Shown here: piece after piece, positions 16,651-25,799 of the stretch
How positions within the stretch are numbered: position 1 is the first letter of the stretch
Layout of the letters: each line of letters starts with the position of its first letter
Assembly (NCBI GenBank): GCA_963653535.1
Contig: CAVJWU010000018.1
Span: 1-28,045 of the forward strand
DNA length: 28,045 nt
Source: UBA3210 sp963653535
GTDB taxonomy: Bacteria > Bacillota_I > Bacilli_A > RFN20 > CAG-449
Reading direction: 5' to 3'
The notes under the pieces: generated by a model
The model's input: only the letters and a program-made list of their open reading frames with translations
What the model was told of the DNA's origin: nothing
Databases searched by the model: none
Translations under genes and position numbers: made by a program

Positions 16651-17569
16651 AAAACTAACAATTCAAGAAGTTGCGAATCATTTCGGATTTGTCTGGCTTA
16701 ATGGTGACTTTAATTCTATGAAACGCGAAGTTAATGAAATTAATGTCAATCGTCCAGGATTAGAACTTGCAGGATTTTTCGATGCACCTCGTTCTAAAAG
16801 AATTATTTTTATTGGTAATAAAGAAACTTTATATATTGCGACTATGTCAGATACAAAGATTAAGAAAGCTTTTGAATTCTTATTTGTTGATGATTGTCCA
16901 GGATGTGTTATTACTTCCGATAATGATTTAGATCCAAGAATTTTAAAGATTGCAAAAGAAAGAAATTTCCCAATGTTTAGATCTAATCGTAAGACAAATG
17001 ATTTAAATGTAGATATGATTACGTATTTATCTGAAGTTCTCGCTCCTAGTACTTCTATTCATGGTACTTTAGTTGATATTTATTCAACTGGAGTTATTAT
17101 TACTGGTGAATCGGGAATTGGTAAATCAGAAACAGCACTAGAATTATTAAAGAAAAATCACCATTTAATTTCTGATGATCGCGTAGATATTTCTTTAGTT
17201 AGAAATAAATTAATTGGAAGAGCACCAGAATTATTAACAAATATGATTGAAGTAAGAGGTATCGGTATTATCGATGTATCAAAGATGTTTGGAATTAATT
17301 CTGTCATTGATTCAAAAGAAATTGATTTAGTGATAAAACTAGTTACTTTAGACGTTCAACAAGAGATGGAAAGACTTGGCACAAGTCAAAAGTTTGTTGA
17401 TATATTGGGTCAGAAAGTTCCAGAAATTACGATTCCAGTTTCTGGAGCGCGTGCAGTTGGTGATATTATTGAAACCGCGGTCACTAACCATAAACTTAAA
17501 AAACGCGGATATGATTCAACATATATCTTTGAAGAAAGATTGAATGAATTATTAAGGAAAAGGAGCTAA
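16640..17569 (+). CDS. hprK: HPr kinase/phosphorylase
   Basis: This is the bifunctional enzyme that phosphorylates and dephosphorylates HPr at its regulatory serine, the control point of carbon catabolite repression in Firmicutes. The N-terminal domain covers about 1-130. The C-terminal catalytic domain has His141 in HGTLVDI, a Walker A loop GESGIGKS (156-163), the Asp pair in ISDDRV (about 179-180) and the family signature EVRGIGIIDV (204-213). The length (309) is standard. The ATG lies 11 bases inside the end of uvrA in another frame, with AAAGGATGA just upstream as a plausible binding site. Its presence implies a working HPr/PTS regulatory circuit, and probably CcpA elsewhere, which fits the nearby sugar-type importer and the glycolysis genes. 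The order hprK-lgt is conserved in many Firmicutes. Confidence 0.97.
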   Translation: MKIKKLTIQEVANHFGFVWLNGDFNSMKREVNEINVNRPGLELAGFFDAPRSKRIIFIGNKETLYIATMSDTKIKKAFEFLFVDDCPGCVITSDNDLDPRILKIAKERNFPMFRSNRKTNDLNVDMITYLSEVLAPSTSIHGTLVDIYSTGVIITGESGIGKSETALELLKKNHHLISDDRVDISLVRNKLIGRAPELLTNMIEVRGIGIIDVSKMFGINSVIDSKEIDLVIKLVTLDVQQEMERLGTSQKFVDILGQKVPEITIPVSGARAVGDIIETAVTNHKLKKRGYDSTYIFEERLNELLRKRS

Positions 17570-17571
17570 CG

Positions 17572-18744
17572 ATGAATTATATATTAGCGTTACCGAAGAC
17601 TTATGGATTTGGTAATTTTCAAATTACATTTTATGCAACATTTATTTTAGTTGGAGCTCTTCTTGCTTTAGTTTTATCTGAATGGAGAGTTAAACAAAGA
17701 GGATATAATCCTCATGATATTGAAAATCTTTTTTTAGTAGCTTTTCCAATGGGTCTTATCGGCGCGAGAGTTTGGTATTGTGCATGGCAATTTCATGAAT
17801 TTAATACAGGTAATTTCTGGACGACTATTCTTGCTTTCTTTGGAATATATAATGGACATTTTCAAGGTATCAGTGGTCTAGCAATTCAAGGTGGAGTTCT
17901 TTTTGGAGTCACGGCAGGCATTATCTTCTTAAAGAAGAGAAGAAAGAATATGAAGATTCTTGATATCGTTGATTCTTGCGTACCAACTATCTTAGTCGCT
18001 CAAGCAATTGGTAGATGGGGTAACTTCTTTAACCAAGAAGTTTATGGTGGCTGCGTTGATGCTGGCCCTTGGAGATGGTTAGGTCAATGGTTTATTGATC
18101 AAATGAGCGTTTCTTCTTGCTCCTCTGATGGAACAATTGCTTTACCTTTATTCTTAATTGAAGGTAGCTTAAATATATTAGGTTTCTTAATTATCGTCTT
18201 TGTTTTAGATAAAACTTTAAGAAAATATATGAGACCAGGTGTAGTTGCAGGTGCCTATTTTATATGGTATGGAACAGTAAGAATGATTCTTGAACCATTA
18301 AGAAATTCTCAATACATCATGTCTCCAGATAATTCTACTTTTTCAACGAGTAAATTTATCGCGATTCTCTTTATCATTCTTGGGGTATTAGTTATCGCAG
18401 GTATTTATTTTAATCATTATTATTTAAAGAAAAAGAATAAAGATTTTACGACTCTTTTACTTGCTTACGCACCTAAATTTGATTCTTTAACAAGAAAAAC
18501 AAGAATTATTTTAACTGCGATTCCTGTAACCGGTTGGTTAAATGCAATCATTTATCGTTTTTCAAAAGATAATTTTACCGCGGCATTATTCGCCATTCCA
18601 TTTGGCTTATTATATTGGGTGATGGATTTAGTCTATATGATTAAAGATGATAAGATGGGCTTATGGTCAGATGGACAAAAATTTGTTAAACCGGTTTACG
18701 AAACTACTTCTAATAAAAAAGAAGAAAATAAGGAAGATAAATAA
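17572..18744 (+). CDS. lgt: Prolipoprotein diacylglyceryl transferase with C-terminal extension
   Basis: Lgt transfers diacylglycerol from phosphatidylglycerol to the lipobox cysteine of prolipoproteins at the membrane. The signature GRWGNFFNQEVYGG (147-160) and the downstream Arg-Glu motif (VRMILEPLRN, about 236-245) are present, among about seven membrane segments. The Lgt body ends near residue 285, the usual family length. About 100 further residues follow: a charged linker, then two hydrophobic segments and a YWVMDLVYMIKDDKMGLW stretch resembling part of a TM2-type domain. AAAAGGAG precedes the ATG two bases after hprK. The enzyme is required to anchor the four lipoproteins encoded at 6564-13135. 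The extension could be a regulatory or interaction module; its role is unknown. Confidence 0.96.
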   Translation: MNYILALPKTYGFGNFQITFYATFILVGALLALVLSEWRVKQRGYNPHDIENLFLVAFPMGLIGARVWYCAWQFHEFNTGNFWTTILAFFGIYNGHFQGISGLAIQGGVLFGVTAGIIFLKKRRKNMKILDIVDSCVPTILVAQAIGRWGNFFNQEVYGGCVDAGPWRWLGQWFIDQMSVSSCSSDGTIALPLFLIEGSLNILGFLIIVFVLDKTLRKYMRPGVVAGAYFIWYGTVRMILEPLRNSQYIMSPDNSTFSTSKFIAILFIILGVLVIAGIYFNHYYLKKKNKDFTTLLLAYAPKFDSLTRKTRIILTAIPVTGWLNAIIYRFSKDNFTAALFAIPFGLLYWVMDLVYMIKDDKMGLWSDGQKFVKPVYETTSNKKEENKEDK

Positions 18745-19649
18745 TGAAAAAATGTTTAATTATTGGTGCTGGTCCAAGTGGAATAACCGCGAGTATCTAC
18801 TTAAAAAGAAGTGGAATTGAACCTTATTTAGTAGAAAAGTCTATGCCTGGAGGAAAGGTATCTTTAACTTATAAGATCGATAATTACCCAGGTTTTAAAT
18901 CTATTAATGGATTCGATTTAGCAAATGAATTTATCGCTCAATTAAAAGAAAATAATATTAAAATTCACTATGAAGAAGTTCTTAATGTTAAAAAAGAAAA
19001 TGATATCTTTAAAGTAAAAACTACTAAAGAGGAATATGAATTTGATGCGGTCATAATTGCCAGCGGAACATTAGATTCAAAACTTAATATTCCAGGTGAA
19101 AAAGAATTCTTCGCACATGGCGTTTCTACTTGTGCAGTTTGTGATGGTAGTTTTTTTAAAGATAATCCAATGGCAATCATTGGAGGAGGTAATTCAGCGT
19201 TAGAAGAAAGTTTATATTTATCTTCGTTAACAAATAAAGTTTATTTAATTCATCGCCGTAATGAATTTAGAGGTGATGAAGAAGTTGTTAACAAAGTTAA
19301 AGAAAATCCTCATATAGAAATATTAACTCCATATATTCCTTTAGAAATTAAAGGTGATAAGGTAGTCAATGAATTAGTTATCCAAAATGTGGAAACTAAA
19401 GAAATTAAAACTTTATCTTTAAAAGCAGTATTTACTTACGTAGGATCAACACCAAATAATTCTTTCTTAGAAGGATTTAATATCTTTGACGAGAAAGGAT
19501 ATATAAATGTAAATAGTGAAATGGAAACTCTTATTCCTGGCTTATTTGCTTGTGGTGATTGTATTAAAAAATCACTTAGACAAATAGTAACCGCGGTAGG
19601 TGATGGAGCGAATGCAGCGATAAGCGCTTCTTCATATTTAAAAAGATAA
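18744..19649 (+). CDS. trxB: Thioredoxin reductase (NADPH)
   Basis: This flavoenzyme passes electrons from NADPH through FAD and a redox disulfide to thioredoxin in the cytoplasm. The FAD-binding motif GAGPSG (8-13) is at the N-terminus. The redox-active pair is Cys130/Cys133 in CAVCDG, where most family members have CATCDG. The NADPH site shows GGGNSA (147-152) and the NADPH-selecting HRRNEFR (170-176). A second FAD motif, GLFACGDC, lies near the C-terminus. The length (301) is typical of the low-molecular-weight class. The start codon overlaps the lgt stop by one base (TAATG), a sign of coupling. It is the last gene before a terminator. A ferredoxin-NADP reductase is the alternative in this fold family but lacks this CxxC. 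Confidence 0.96.
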   Translation: MKKCLIIGAGPSGITASIYLKRSGIEPYLVEKSMPGGKVSLTYKIDNYPGFKSINGFDLANEFIAQLKENNIKIHYEEVLNVKKENDIFKVKTTKEEYEFDAVIIASGTLDSKLNIPGEKEFFAHGVSTCAVCDGSFFKDNPMAIIGGGNSALEESLYLSSLTNKVYLIHRRNEFRGDEEVVNKVKENPHIEILTPYIPLEIKGDKVVNELVIQNVETKEIKTLSLKAVFTYVGSTPNNSFLEGFNIFDEKGYINVNSEMETLIPGLFACGDCIKKSLRQIVTAVGDGANAAISASSYLKR

Positions 19650-19651
19650 TT

Positions 19652-19678
19652 AACTCAGGCGAATAACCTGAGTTTTTT
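19652..19678 (+). terminator. Intrinsic terminator after trxB
   Basis: AACTCAGG (19652-19659) pairs perfectly with CCTGAGTT (19667-19674) around a seven-base loop, followed by T residues. It ends the transcript that carries uvrA through trxB. Confidence 0.92.
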
Positions 19679-19703
19679 CATCGAAAAAAACTAAAAATTC
19701 TCC

Positions 19704-19732
19704 TTGCCATACTACACTCATATTAGTATAAT
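19704..19732 (+). promoter_or_regulatory. Promoter of whiA
   Basis: TTGCCA (19704-19709) and a perfect TATAAT (19727-19732) are 17 bases apart. The start would be near 19739, just before the very strong ribosome binding site AAGGAGGTG (19747-19755). Confidence 0.82.
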
Positions 19733-19759
19733 AGAAACACTTGTCTAAGGAGGTGGACT

Positions 19760-20713
19760 ATGAAAAGAGAATCTTTTACTCAATATGTTAAAGATGAAAT
19801 TTGTTTAAATGAATATACTTATGATAGTCTTAAACCTTTACTTTCAGGATTTATAAGAACTAATGGTGATTTTGATTTTGTTCATGAAGAGATTAATCTT
19901 CAAACGGAAAATTCTAAAATTGCCAAATTGATTTATCAAGGACTAGTTAAAATCTTTGATGCTAGCCCTAAGTTTTTTAATTCTCGTAAGATGAAATTAG
20001 ATAAGTGCGTTGTCTATAAAATTAAAACAGGAGCTAATTTTTATAAAATATTAGAAGAATTAGAAATTTATAAAGATGGAACTTACTTAACTCCTAAAGC
20101 GACGATTAAAGGAGAAGAAGGTAGTAGGGTAAGAAATTTTTTAACAGGAGTTTTCTTAGCTTCTGGAAGCGTTAATTCACCAAGTGGAGGAAATTATCAC
20201 CTTCAAATGGTAATTGAAAAAGAAAGTGATGCAAAATTCGTTGTTAAATTACTTAATAAATTTAGAAATGAAAGAAATGTTGATGCAAAGATTATTCAAA
20301 GAAGAAAGAAATATATGGTCTATGTAAAAAAAGCTGATCAAATATCAAACTTTTTAGCTTTAGTAAACGCATCAAAATCAATGCTTGAATTTGAAAATAT
20401 TCGTATTGAAAAAGATTTTATTAATTCAGATAATCGTTACCAAATTTGTTTTAATGCAAACTATAAAAAGACTTTAGAAAAAGCACGTATTCAATTACAT
20501 GATATTCAAGTGATTGAAGATAGTATTGGATTAAATACTTTAAAAGAAAAAGAAAGAATAGTTTCGTCTATAAGAAAAGAAAATGTCGATATACCTTTAT
20601 CACAAATAGTTGATATTTTAAAAGATGATTATCAAATTAAAATGTCGAAATCATCAGTTAATCGTATCTTTAACGACATCCATGATCTTGCGACAAGATT
20701 GGAGAACAAATAA
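19760..20713 (+). CDS. whiA: DNA-binding protein WhiA
   Basis: WhiA pairs a LAGLIDADG homing-endonuclease-like domain, without nuclease activity, with a C-terminal helix-turn-helix domain. It controls sporulation in Streptomyces and affects division or chromosome segregation in Firmicutes. Residues about 1-215 give the N-terminal part, including FLTGVFLASGSVNSPSGGNY (the LAGLIDADG-like segment), and about 225-317 the HTH part ending in MSKSSVNRIFNDIHDLA. The length (317) is standard. It has its own promoter and an exceptionally strong ribosome binding site. In B. subtilis whiA follows rapZ and mgfK (yvcJ, yvcK) and precedes crh; here both upstream partners are absent from the site and a small XRE regulator replaces crh. 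Confidence 0.95.
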   Translation: MKRESFTQYVKDEICLNEYTYDSLKPLLSGFIRTNGDFDFVHEEINLQTENSKIAKLIYQGLVKIFDASPKFFNSRKMKLDKCVVYKIKTGANFYKILEELEIYKDGTYLTPKATIKGEEGSRVRNFLTGVFLASGSVNSPSGGNYHLQMVIEKESDAKFVVKLLNKFRNERNVDAKIIQRRKKYMVYVKKADQISNFLALVNASKSMLEFENIRIEKDFINSDNRYQICFNANYKKTLEKARIQLHDIQVIEDSIGLNTLKEKERIVSSIRKENVDIPLSQIVDILKDDYQIKMSKSSVNRIFNDIHDLATRLENK

Positions 20714-20973
20714 TGAACATCTATGAACAATTAGGAAAGAGAATTACTTTCTTAAGAAAACAAAAAAAGATGTCTCAATTAACACTTGCTTGTGAAGCGG
20801 AAATAAATAAGAATTACATTTCTGATTTAGAAAGAGGTAGAAGAAATCCTACTTTGATGATCCTAAATAAAATCGCGGTAGCTTTAGGAACTGATATGTC
20901 CACTTTACTACAAGGAATCATCGATTATTCACCTAGTGATGTTATTGAAACATTGTCATCAATTAAATCTTAA
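20713..20973 (+). CDS. Small XRE-family helix-turn-helix regulator
   Basis: An 86-residue protein that is almost entirely a Cro/C1-type DNA-binding domain. The helix-turn-helix is at about 21-43, with NYISDLERGRRNPT as the recognition helix and following turn. There is no ligand-binding or oligomerisation domain beyond a short C-terminal tail. The start codon overlaps the whiA stop by one base (TAATG), so translation is coupled and the two are likely made together. No phage, toxin or restriction gene is nearby, which argues against a phage repressor, antitoxin or R-M controller. A partner or modulator role with WhiA is possible (inference). Targets are unknown. Confidence 0.9.
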   Translation: MNIYEQLGKRITFLRKQKKMSQLTLACEAEINKNYISDLERGRRNPTLMILNKIAVALGTDMSTLLQGIIDYSPSDVIETLSSIKS

Positions 20974-20994
20974 ACTACCATTATGGTAGTTTTT
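20972..20994 (+). terminator. Intrinsic terminator overlapping the XRE gene stop codon
   Basis: AAACTACCA (20972-20980) pairs with TGGTAGTTT (20984-20992) around a TTA loop, followed by T. The stem begins inside the TAA stop codon. Confidence 0.85.
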
Positions 20995-21029
20995 ATTTAG
21001 CTCATATTTATATATAAATATGTTAGCTC

Positions 21030-21045
21030 GTTACCAATTGTTAAC
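21030..21045. repeat. 16-bp near-perfect palindrome upstream of pgk
   Basis: GTTA-C-CAATTG-T-TAAC reads the same on both strands except for one position in each half. It lies about 65-80 bases upstream of the pgk -10 box and could be the binding site of a dimeric regulator. Confidence 0.45.
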
Positions 21046-21054
21046 CGCTTTTTC

Positions 21055-21068
21055 GATAAATAATTATC
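21055..21068. repeat. GATAA-N4-TTATC inverted repeat upstream of pgk
   Basis: GATAA (21055-21059) and TTATC (21064-21068) are inverted copies with a four-base gap, flanked by T-rich and A-rich runs that extend the symmetry. It lies between the 21030 palindrome and the promoter. Confidence 0.4.
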
Positions 21069-21109
21069 AAAAATACTTTTTAATCTATTTTAATTCCTAT
21101 ATAATAGAC

Positions 21110-21115
21110 TTGTTC
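21110..21115 (+). promoter_or_regulatory. -10 element of the pgk-tpiA operon
   Basis: A perfect TATAAT gives a start near 21122. The position 17 bases upstream holds only ATTTTA (21087-21092), a poor -35 box. The promoter may therefore depend on an activator or be weak. Confidence 0.6.
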
Positions 21116-21139
21116 GTAAAAAAGGAGAGAATTATTTTT

Positions 21140-22348
21140 ATGAAAAATGTAAAAGATTTAAATGTCACTGGCAAAGTTGTCTTAGTTCGTTGTGATTTTA
21201 ACGTTCCATTTAAAAACGGAGTAATCACAGATGACAATCGTATTGTTTCAGCTTTACCAACTATCAAAGAACTTATTTCTAAGGATGCAAAAATTGTTTT
21301 AATGTCTCACTTAGGTAAAATTAAACACAAAGAAGCTCCAGAAGTAGTTGAAGAACAAAAAAAGAAAAACACATTAAAACCTGTCGCAGTTAGATTACAA
21401 GAATTATTACCTGAAACAAAAGTAACTTTCTGTGAAGCTACTAGAGGAGAAACTCTTTCTAACGCAGTTAAAGGTTTAGAAAACGGACAAATCTTATTAG
21501 TCCAAAATACACGTTATGAAAAAGGCGAAGAAAAGAATGACCCAGAACTTTCAAAAGAATGGGCTTCATTATGTGATGCTTTCGTTATGGATGCATTCGG
21601 TTCAGCTCATAGAGCTCACGCTTCTACATTCGGTGTACCAGAAATCTTAAAAGCAGAAGGCAAACAAGTCGCTCTTGGTTTCTTAGTTGAAAAAGAAGTT
21701 GTTTCTTTAAGCAAAGTTGTCAATTGCCAAGATAGACCATACTTAGCAATCTTAGGTGGTTTCAAAGTTTCTGACAAAATCAAAGTTATTAACTCATTAC
21801 TTGCAAAATGCGATAAGATCATTATCGGTGGTGCGATGGCTTATACTTTCATTAAAGCATTAGGTGGAAATATTGGTACTTCACCATTTGAAGCTGATCA
21901 ATTAGATTATGCAAAGAAGATGTATGAATCAGGAAAGATTTTACTTCCTGTCGATACAAAATGTGCAAACGATTTTGATAATCCAACAGAAGTTAAGATT
22001 GTTGAATCTAAGAATATTCCAGAAGGATTTGAAGGTTTAGATATTGGCCCTAAAACAATTGAAATGTATACAGCAGAAATTGCAAAAGCAAAAACAGTAT
22101 TCTGGAATGGCCCAATGGGTGTCTTTGAAAAAGAAGCTTACCAAGCAGGTACTATTGCAGTATGTAAAGCTTGCGCAGAATTAAAAGGCAAAGCATTCAC
22201 TGTTATCGGTGGTGGTGACTCTGCAGCAGCATGTAAACAATTTGGATTCAAAGATGAATTCTCACACGTTTCAACTGGCGGTGGCGCTTCCCTTGAAATG
22301 ATTGAAAATGATGGCCACTTACCTGGAATTGATGTAATTGGAGACTAA
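21140..22348 (+). CDS. pgk: Phosphoglycerate kinase
   Basis: Makes ATP from 1,3-bisphosphoglycerate in glycolysis; a two-domain cytoplasmic enzyme. The start is set at the ATG at 21140 (402 residues), preceded by AAAGGAGA (21121-21128). The reading frame is open further upstream to 21020, but that stretch contains the promoter and matches no family sequence. Key features are VLVRCDFNVPF near the N-terminus, MSHLGK, NTRYEKGEEKNDPELS, a MDAFGSAHRAHAS substrate segment, FWNGPMGVFE, and the nucleotide-binding GGGDSAAA near the C-terminus. The length is normal. The SD for tpiA overlaps the end of this gene and tpiA starts five bases later. gapA is not in the window, unlike the gapA-pgk-tpiA order common in Firmicutes. 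Confidence 0.98.
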   Translation: MKNVKDLNVTGKVVLVRCDFNVPFKNGVITDDNRIVSALPTIKELISKDAKIVLMSHLGKIKHKEAPEVVEEQKKKNTLKPVAVRLQELLPETKVTFCEATRGETLSNAVKGLENGQILLVQNTRYEKGEEKNDPELSKEWASLCDAFVMDAFGSAHRAHASTFGVPEILKAEGKQVALGFLVEKEVVSLSKVVNCQDRPYLAILGGFKVSDKIKVINSLLAKCDKIIIGGAMAYTFIKALGGNIGTSPFEADQLDYAKKMYESGKILLPVDTKCANDFDNPTEVKIVESKNIPEGFEGLDIGPKTIEMYTAEIAKAKTVFWNGPMGVFEKEAYQAGTIAVCKACAELKGKAFTVIGGGDSAAACKQFGFKDEFSHVSTGGGASLEMIENDGHLPGIDVIGD

Positions 22349-22353
22349 TCCAT

Positions 22354-23109
22354 ATGAGAAAAAAATTATTACTAGGTAACTGGAAAATGAATAAATCTGT
22401 CTTAGAAGCAAAAGAATTTGCTTGCAAGACAGAAGAATTAGTAAAATTCGCTAAAGAACATGATGTTTTAGTCGGTGTTGCACCTACTTATTTAGGCTTA
22501 GATGCAGTTAAATCTAATTCTAAAGGCTTAATTGTCGCGGCTCAAAACTGTCATTTTGAAGATCATGGTGCTTTTACTGGTGAAGTAGCAATCCCTATGT
22601 TAAAAGAATTAGGAATTGATTGGTGCATTATTGGTCATTCTGAAAGAAGAACTTATGACAATGAAACTAACGAAAAATGTAACAAGAAAATTGTTAAGTT
22701 AGTAGAAAATGATATGGTTCCAGTTTATTGCTGTGGAGAAACTCTTGCTCAATTTGATAATGGTGAAACTAAAACTGTTGTCGAAGAACAAATTAGAGTT
22801 GGCTTAGCTAATTTAAATAAAGAAGATTTAGCTCATGTTGTCGTTGCTTATGAACCAATTTGGTCAATTGGCACAGGTAAAAATGCTTCTAAAGAAATTG
22901 CAGAAGATATTTGCAAATTCATTAGAGAAACAATTCGTTCAATGTATGGCGATGTCGCAGATGATACATTAATCTTATACGGTGGATCAGTTAAACCTGA
23001 AAACATTCAAGCTTATTTATCTGAAGCAGATGTTGATGGTGCATTAGTTGGTGGTGCTTCACTTAAAATTGATTCTTATGAAGCTATGCTCCATAACCTT
23101 GTTAAATAA
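22354..23109 (+). CDS. tpiA: Triose-phosphate isomerase
   Basis: Interconverts dihydroxyacetone phosphate and glyceraldehyde 3-phosphate. The active-site residues are all present: Lys11 in GNWKMN, His95 in IIGHSERR and Glu167 in AYEPIWSIGTG. The phosphate-binding loop LYGGSVKPEN and the C-terminal DGALVGGASL are intact. The length (251) is standard. GGAG (22340-22343) lies 10 bases before the ATG and within the end of pgk, so the pair is co-transcribed. It is followed by a terminator, so the operon appears to hold only these two genes. Confidence 0.98.
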   Translation: MRKKLLLGNWKMNKSVLEAKEFACKTEELVKFAKEHDVLVGVAPTYLGLDAVKSNSKGLIVAAQNCHFEDHGAFTGEVAIPMLKELGIDWCIIGHSERRTYDNETNEKCNKKIVKLVENDMVPVYCCGETLAQFDNGETKTVVEEQIRVGLANLNKEDLAHVVVAYEPIWSIGTGKNASKEIAEDICKFIRETIRSMYGDVADDTLILYGGSVKPENIQAYLSEADVDGALVGGASLKIDSYEAMLHNLVK

Positions 23110-23124
23110 TTTATTAAAAAATAG

Positions 23125-23152
23125 AGGAATACAGGATCTTGTATTCCTTTTT
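23125..23152 (+). terminator. Intrinsic terminator after tpiA
   Basis: AGGAATACA (23125-23133) pairs perfectly with TGTATTCCT (23140-23148) around GGATCT, followed by T residues. Confidence 0.92.
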
Positions 23153-23243
23153 ATTTCGTAAAGATAAAAGAAATTCATATTTTTACCTTTAATTTACCAT
23201 TAAGAGATATTATAGTATTGTAATAGTTAAGGAGGATTCATCA

Positions 23244-23939
23244 ATGAACGATTATTCATATACCAATCCATCGAGCACTAGTGATGTCGATTCTACTAAA
23301 ACTTCGATCGTAAAAGTGTTCTTATACATGTTCTTAGGTTTATTAGTTACCGCGGGTGTATCAATTGGAACTTATTTCTTATTAGTATCAAGAGCTTTAT
23401 CAGAAGATGCATATTTAGCGTTAACAATGACTTCTGCAATTTGCTCAATCATCTTAATATTTATTGCACAATTCTTAGTCTTAAAAAGAGGTAAAGGTGG
23501 TCAAGTTATTTATTGGCTCTATACCGTTTGTATGGGCGTCTTACTTTCATCACTTATGTTGGTATACGAACTTTCTTCTTTAGGCTATATCTTCTTAGCG
23601 ACAGCATCAGTATTTGCGATTATGGCAATTTATGGTTTAGTCACTAAAAAATCTACTATGGGATTAGGAATGTTCGCAGTTGGTGCATTATGGGGTGCAT
23701 TGATCTTATCATTAATTAATATCTTCATGCATAACGCAGCAATCTACTATATTATTTCTTATGTAGGCTTAGCAGCAATGCTAGCGATTACTGCATTCGA
23801 TGTTAACCAAACTAAGAGACTTGCTCAAAACGGATATTTAAACGGTGGAGTGGCAATTTATATGGCATTACAACTCTATACTGATTTTGTTTATATCTTC
23901 ATTAGATTAGTAATGTTATTCGCTAGAGAAAAAAGATAA
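23244..23939 (+). CDS. Bax inhibitor-1 / YccA family membrane protein
   Basis: A 231-residue protein with about seven membrane segments beginning near residue 22. The last segments carry YIISYVGLAAMLAITAFDVNQTK followed by IYMALQLYTDFVYIFIRLVMLF, the Asp-containing C-terminal signature of the BI-1 (TMBIM/YccA) family. Bacterial members form pH-sensitive calcium-leak channels (B. subtilis YetJ) or modulate membrane proteases (E. coli YccA). The conserved Asp residues in the FDVNQT and YTDFVYIF segments fit the calcium/proton site. AAGGAGG (23229-23235) is nine bases from the ATG. TATTAT at 23208-23213 is a possible -10, but I see no good -35. It stands alone between two terminators. Confidence 0.9.
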   Translation: MNDYSYTNPSSTSDVDSTKTSIVKVFLYMFLGLLVTAGVSIGTYFLLVSRALSEDAYLALTMTSAICSIILIFIAQFLVLKRGKGGQVIYWLYTVCMGVLLSSLMLVYELSSLGYIFLATASVFAIMAIYGLVTKKSTMGLGMFAVGALWGALILSLINIFMHNAAIYYIISYVGLAAMLAITAFDVNQTKRLAQNGYLNGGVAIYMALQLYTDFVYIFIRLVMLFAREKR

Positions 23940-23963
23940 TATTATTATATATAATATAAGGAT

Positions 23964-23992
23964 AAGAACTCTTGAAAATAGAGTTCTTTTTT
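23964..23992 (+). terminator. Intrinsic terminator after the BI-1 family gene
   Basis: AAGAACTCT (23964-23972) pairs with AGAGTTCTT (23980-23988) around a seven-base loop, followed by T. It isolates the rRNA promoters from the gene upstream. Confidence 0.9.
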
Positions 23993-24016
23993 CTTTCTAA
24001 ATTTTTAAAATTTCTC

Positions 24017-24045
24017 TTGCAATATACTTTAGACTATGGTTTAAT
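24017..24045 (+). promoter_or_regulatory. rRNA operon promoter P1
   Basis: TTGCAA (24017-24022), a 17-base spacer and TTTAAT (24040-24045), with TGG just before the -10 forming an extended -10 element. A start near 24052 would give a leader of about 220 bases. Confidence 0.75.
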
Positions 24046-24116
24046 ATAGCAGTTGTCACTTTTACGCGATAACAAATACTAAATTAATAAAAAATATCAA
24101 AAAATAAAAATATTTG

Positions 24117-24145
24117 TTGACATTCAAAATTGATGGTAGTATTAT
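24117..24145 (+). promoter_or_regulatory. rRNA operon promoter P2
   Basis: A perfect TTGACA (24117-24122), a 17-base spacer and TATTAT (24140-24145), giving a start near 24152. It lies 100 bases downstream of P1; tandem promoters are usual for Firmicutes rRNA operons. The sequence just upstream is a long A-rich tract that could act as an UP element. Confidence 0.88.
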
Positions 24146-24149
24146 TAAC

Positions 24150-24274
24150 AAGCAAGCGAAATTTGGGAGACCAAAAATGCTTGATCTGATCTTTGAAAAC
24201 TAAGCAGAAATAAACAAACAACAACGTCAATTTTTTCACAATAAAACCAGAAATAATTTTAAGCTAGTATATAA
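24150..24274 (+). other. rRNA leader with GNRA-capped hairpin and boxA-like motif
   Basis: The transcribed leader begins with a hairpin: AAGCA (24150-24154) pairs with TGCTT (24178-24182), and inside it TTTGG (24162-24166) pairs with CCAAA (24171-24175) closed by a GAGA tetraloop. TGATCTTTGAAAACT (24188-24202) resembles the boxA antitermination element of Firmicutes rRNA operons. The remainder is very AT-rich. I see no strand here complementary to the spacer after the 16S, as would be expected for the processing stem. Confidence 0.6.

Positions 24275-25799
<1,525 letters not shown>

Noticed and set aside
21020..21139. Upstream in-frame extension of pgk (40 more residues)
   Set aside because: The added sequence matches no phosphoglycerate kinase start, contains the promoter and has no ribosome binding site. 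The ATG at 21140 has AAAGGAGA upstream.
403..23939. Possible Mycoplasma-type code with TGA read as tryptophan
   Set aside because: Tryptophan is TGG in all genes and no conserved gene needs a TGA read-through. The single TGA, at 2307-2309, fits as a stop.
1..24270. CcpA cre sites in front of the importer, pgk and BI-1 genes
   Set aside because: I searched by eye for TGWAANCGNTNWCA. The nearest candidate, around 21040-21052, has an extra base between the half-sites and does not fit.
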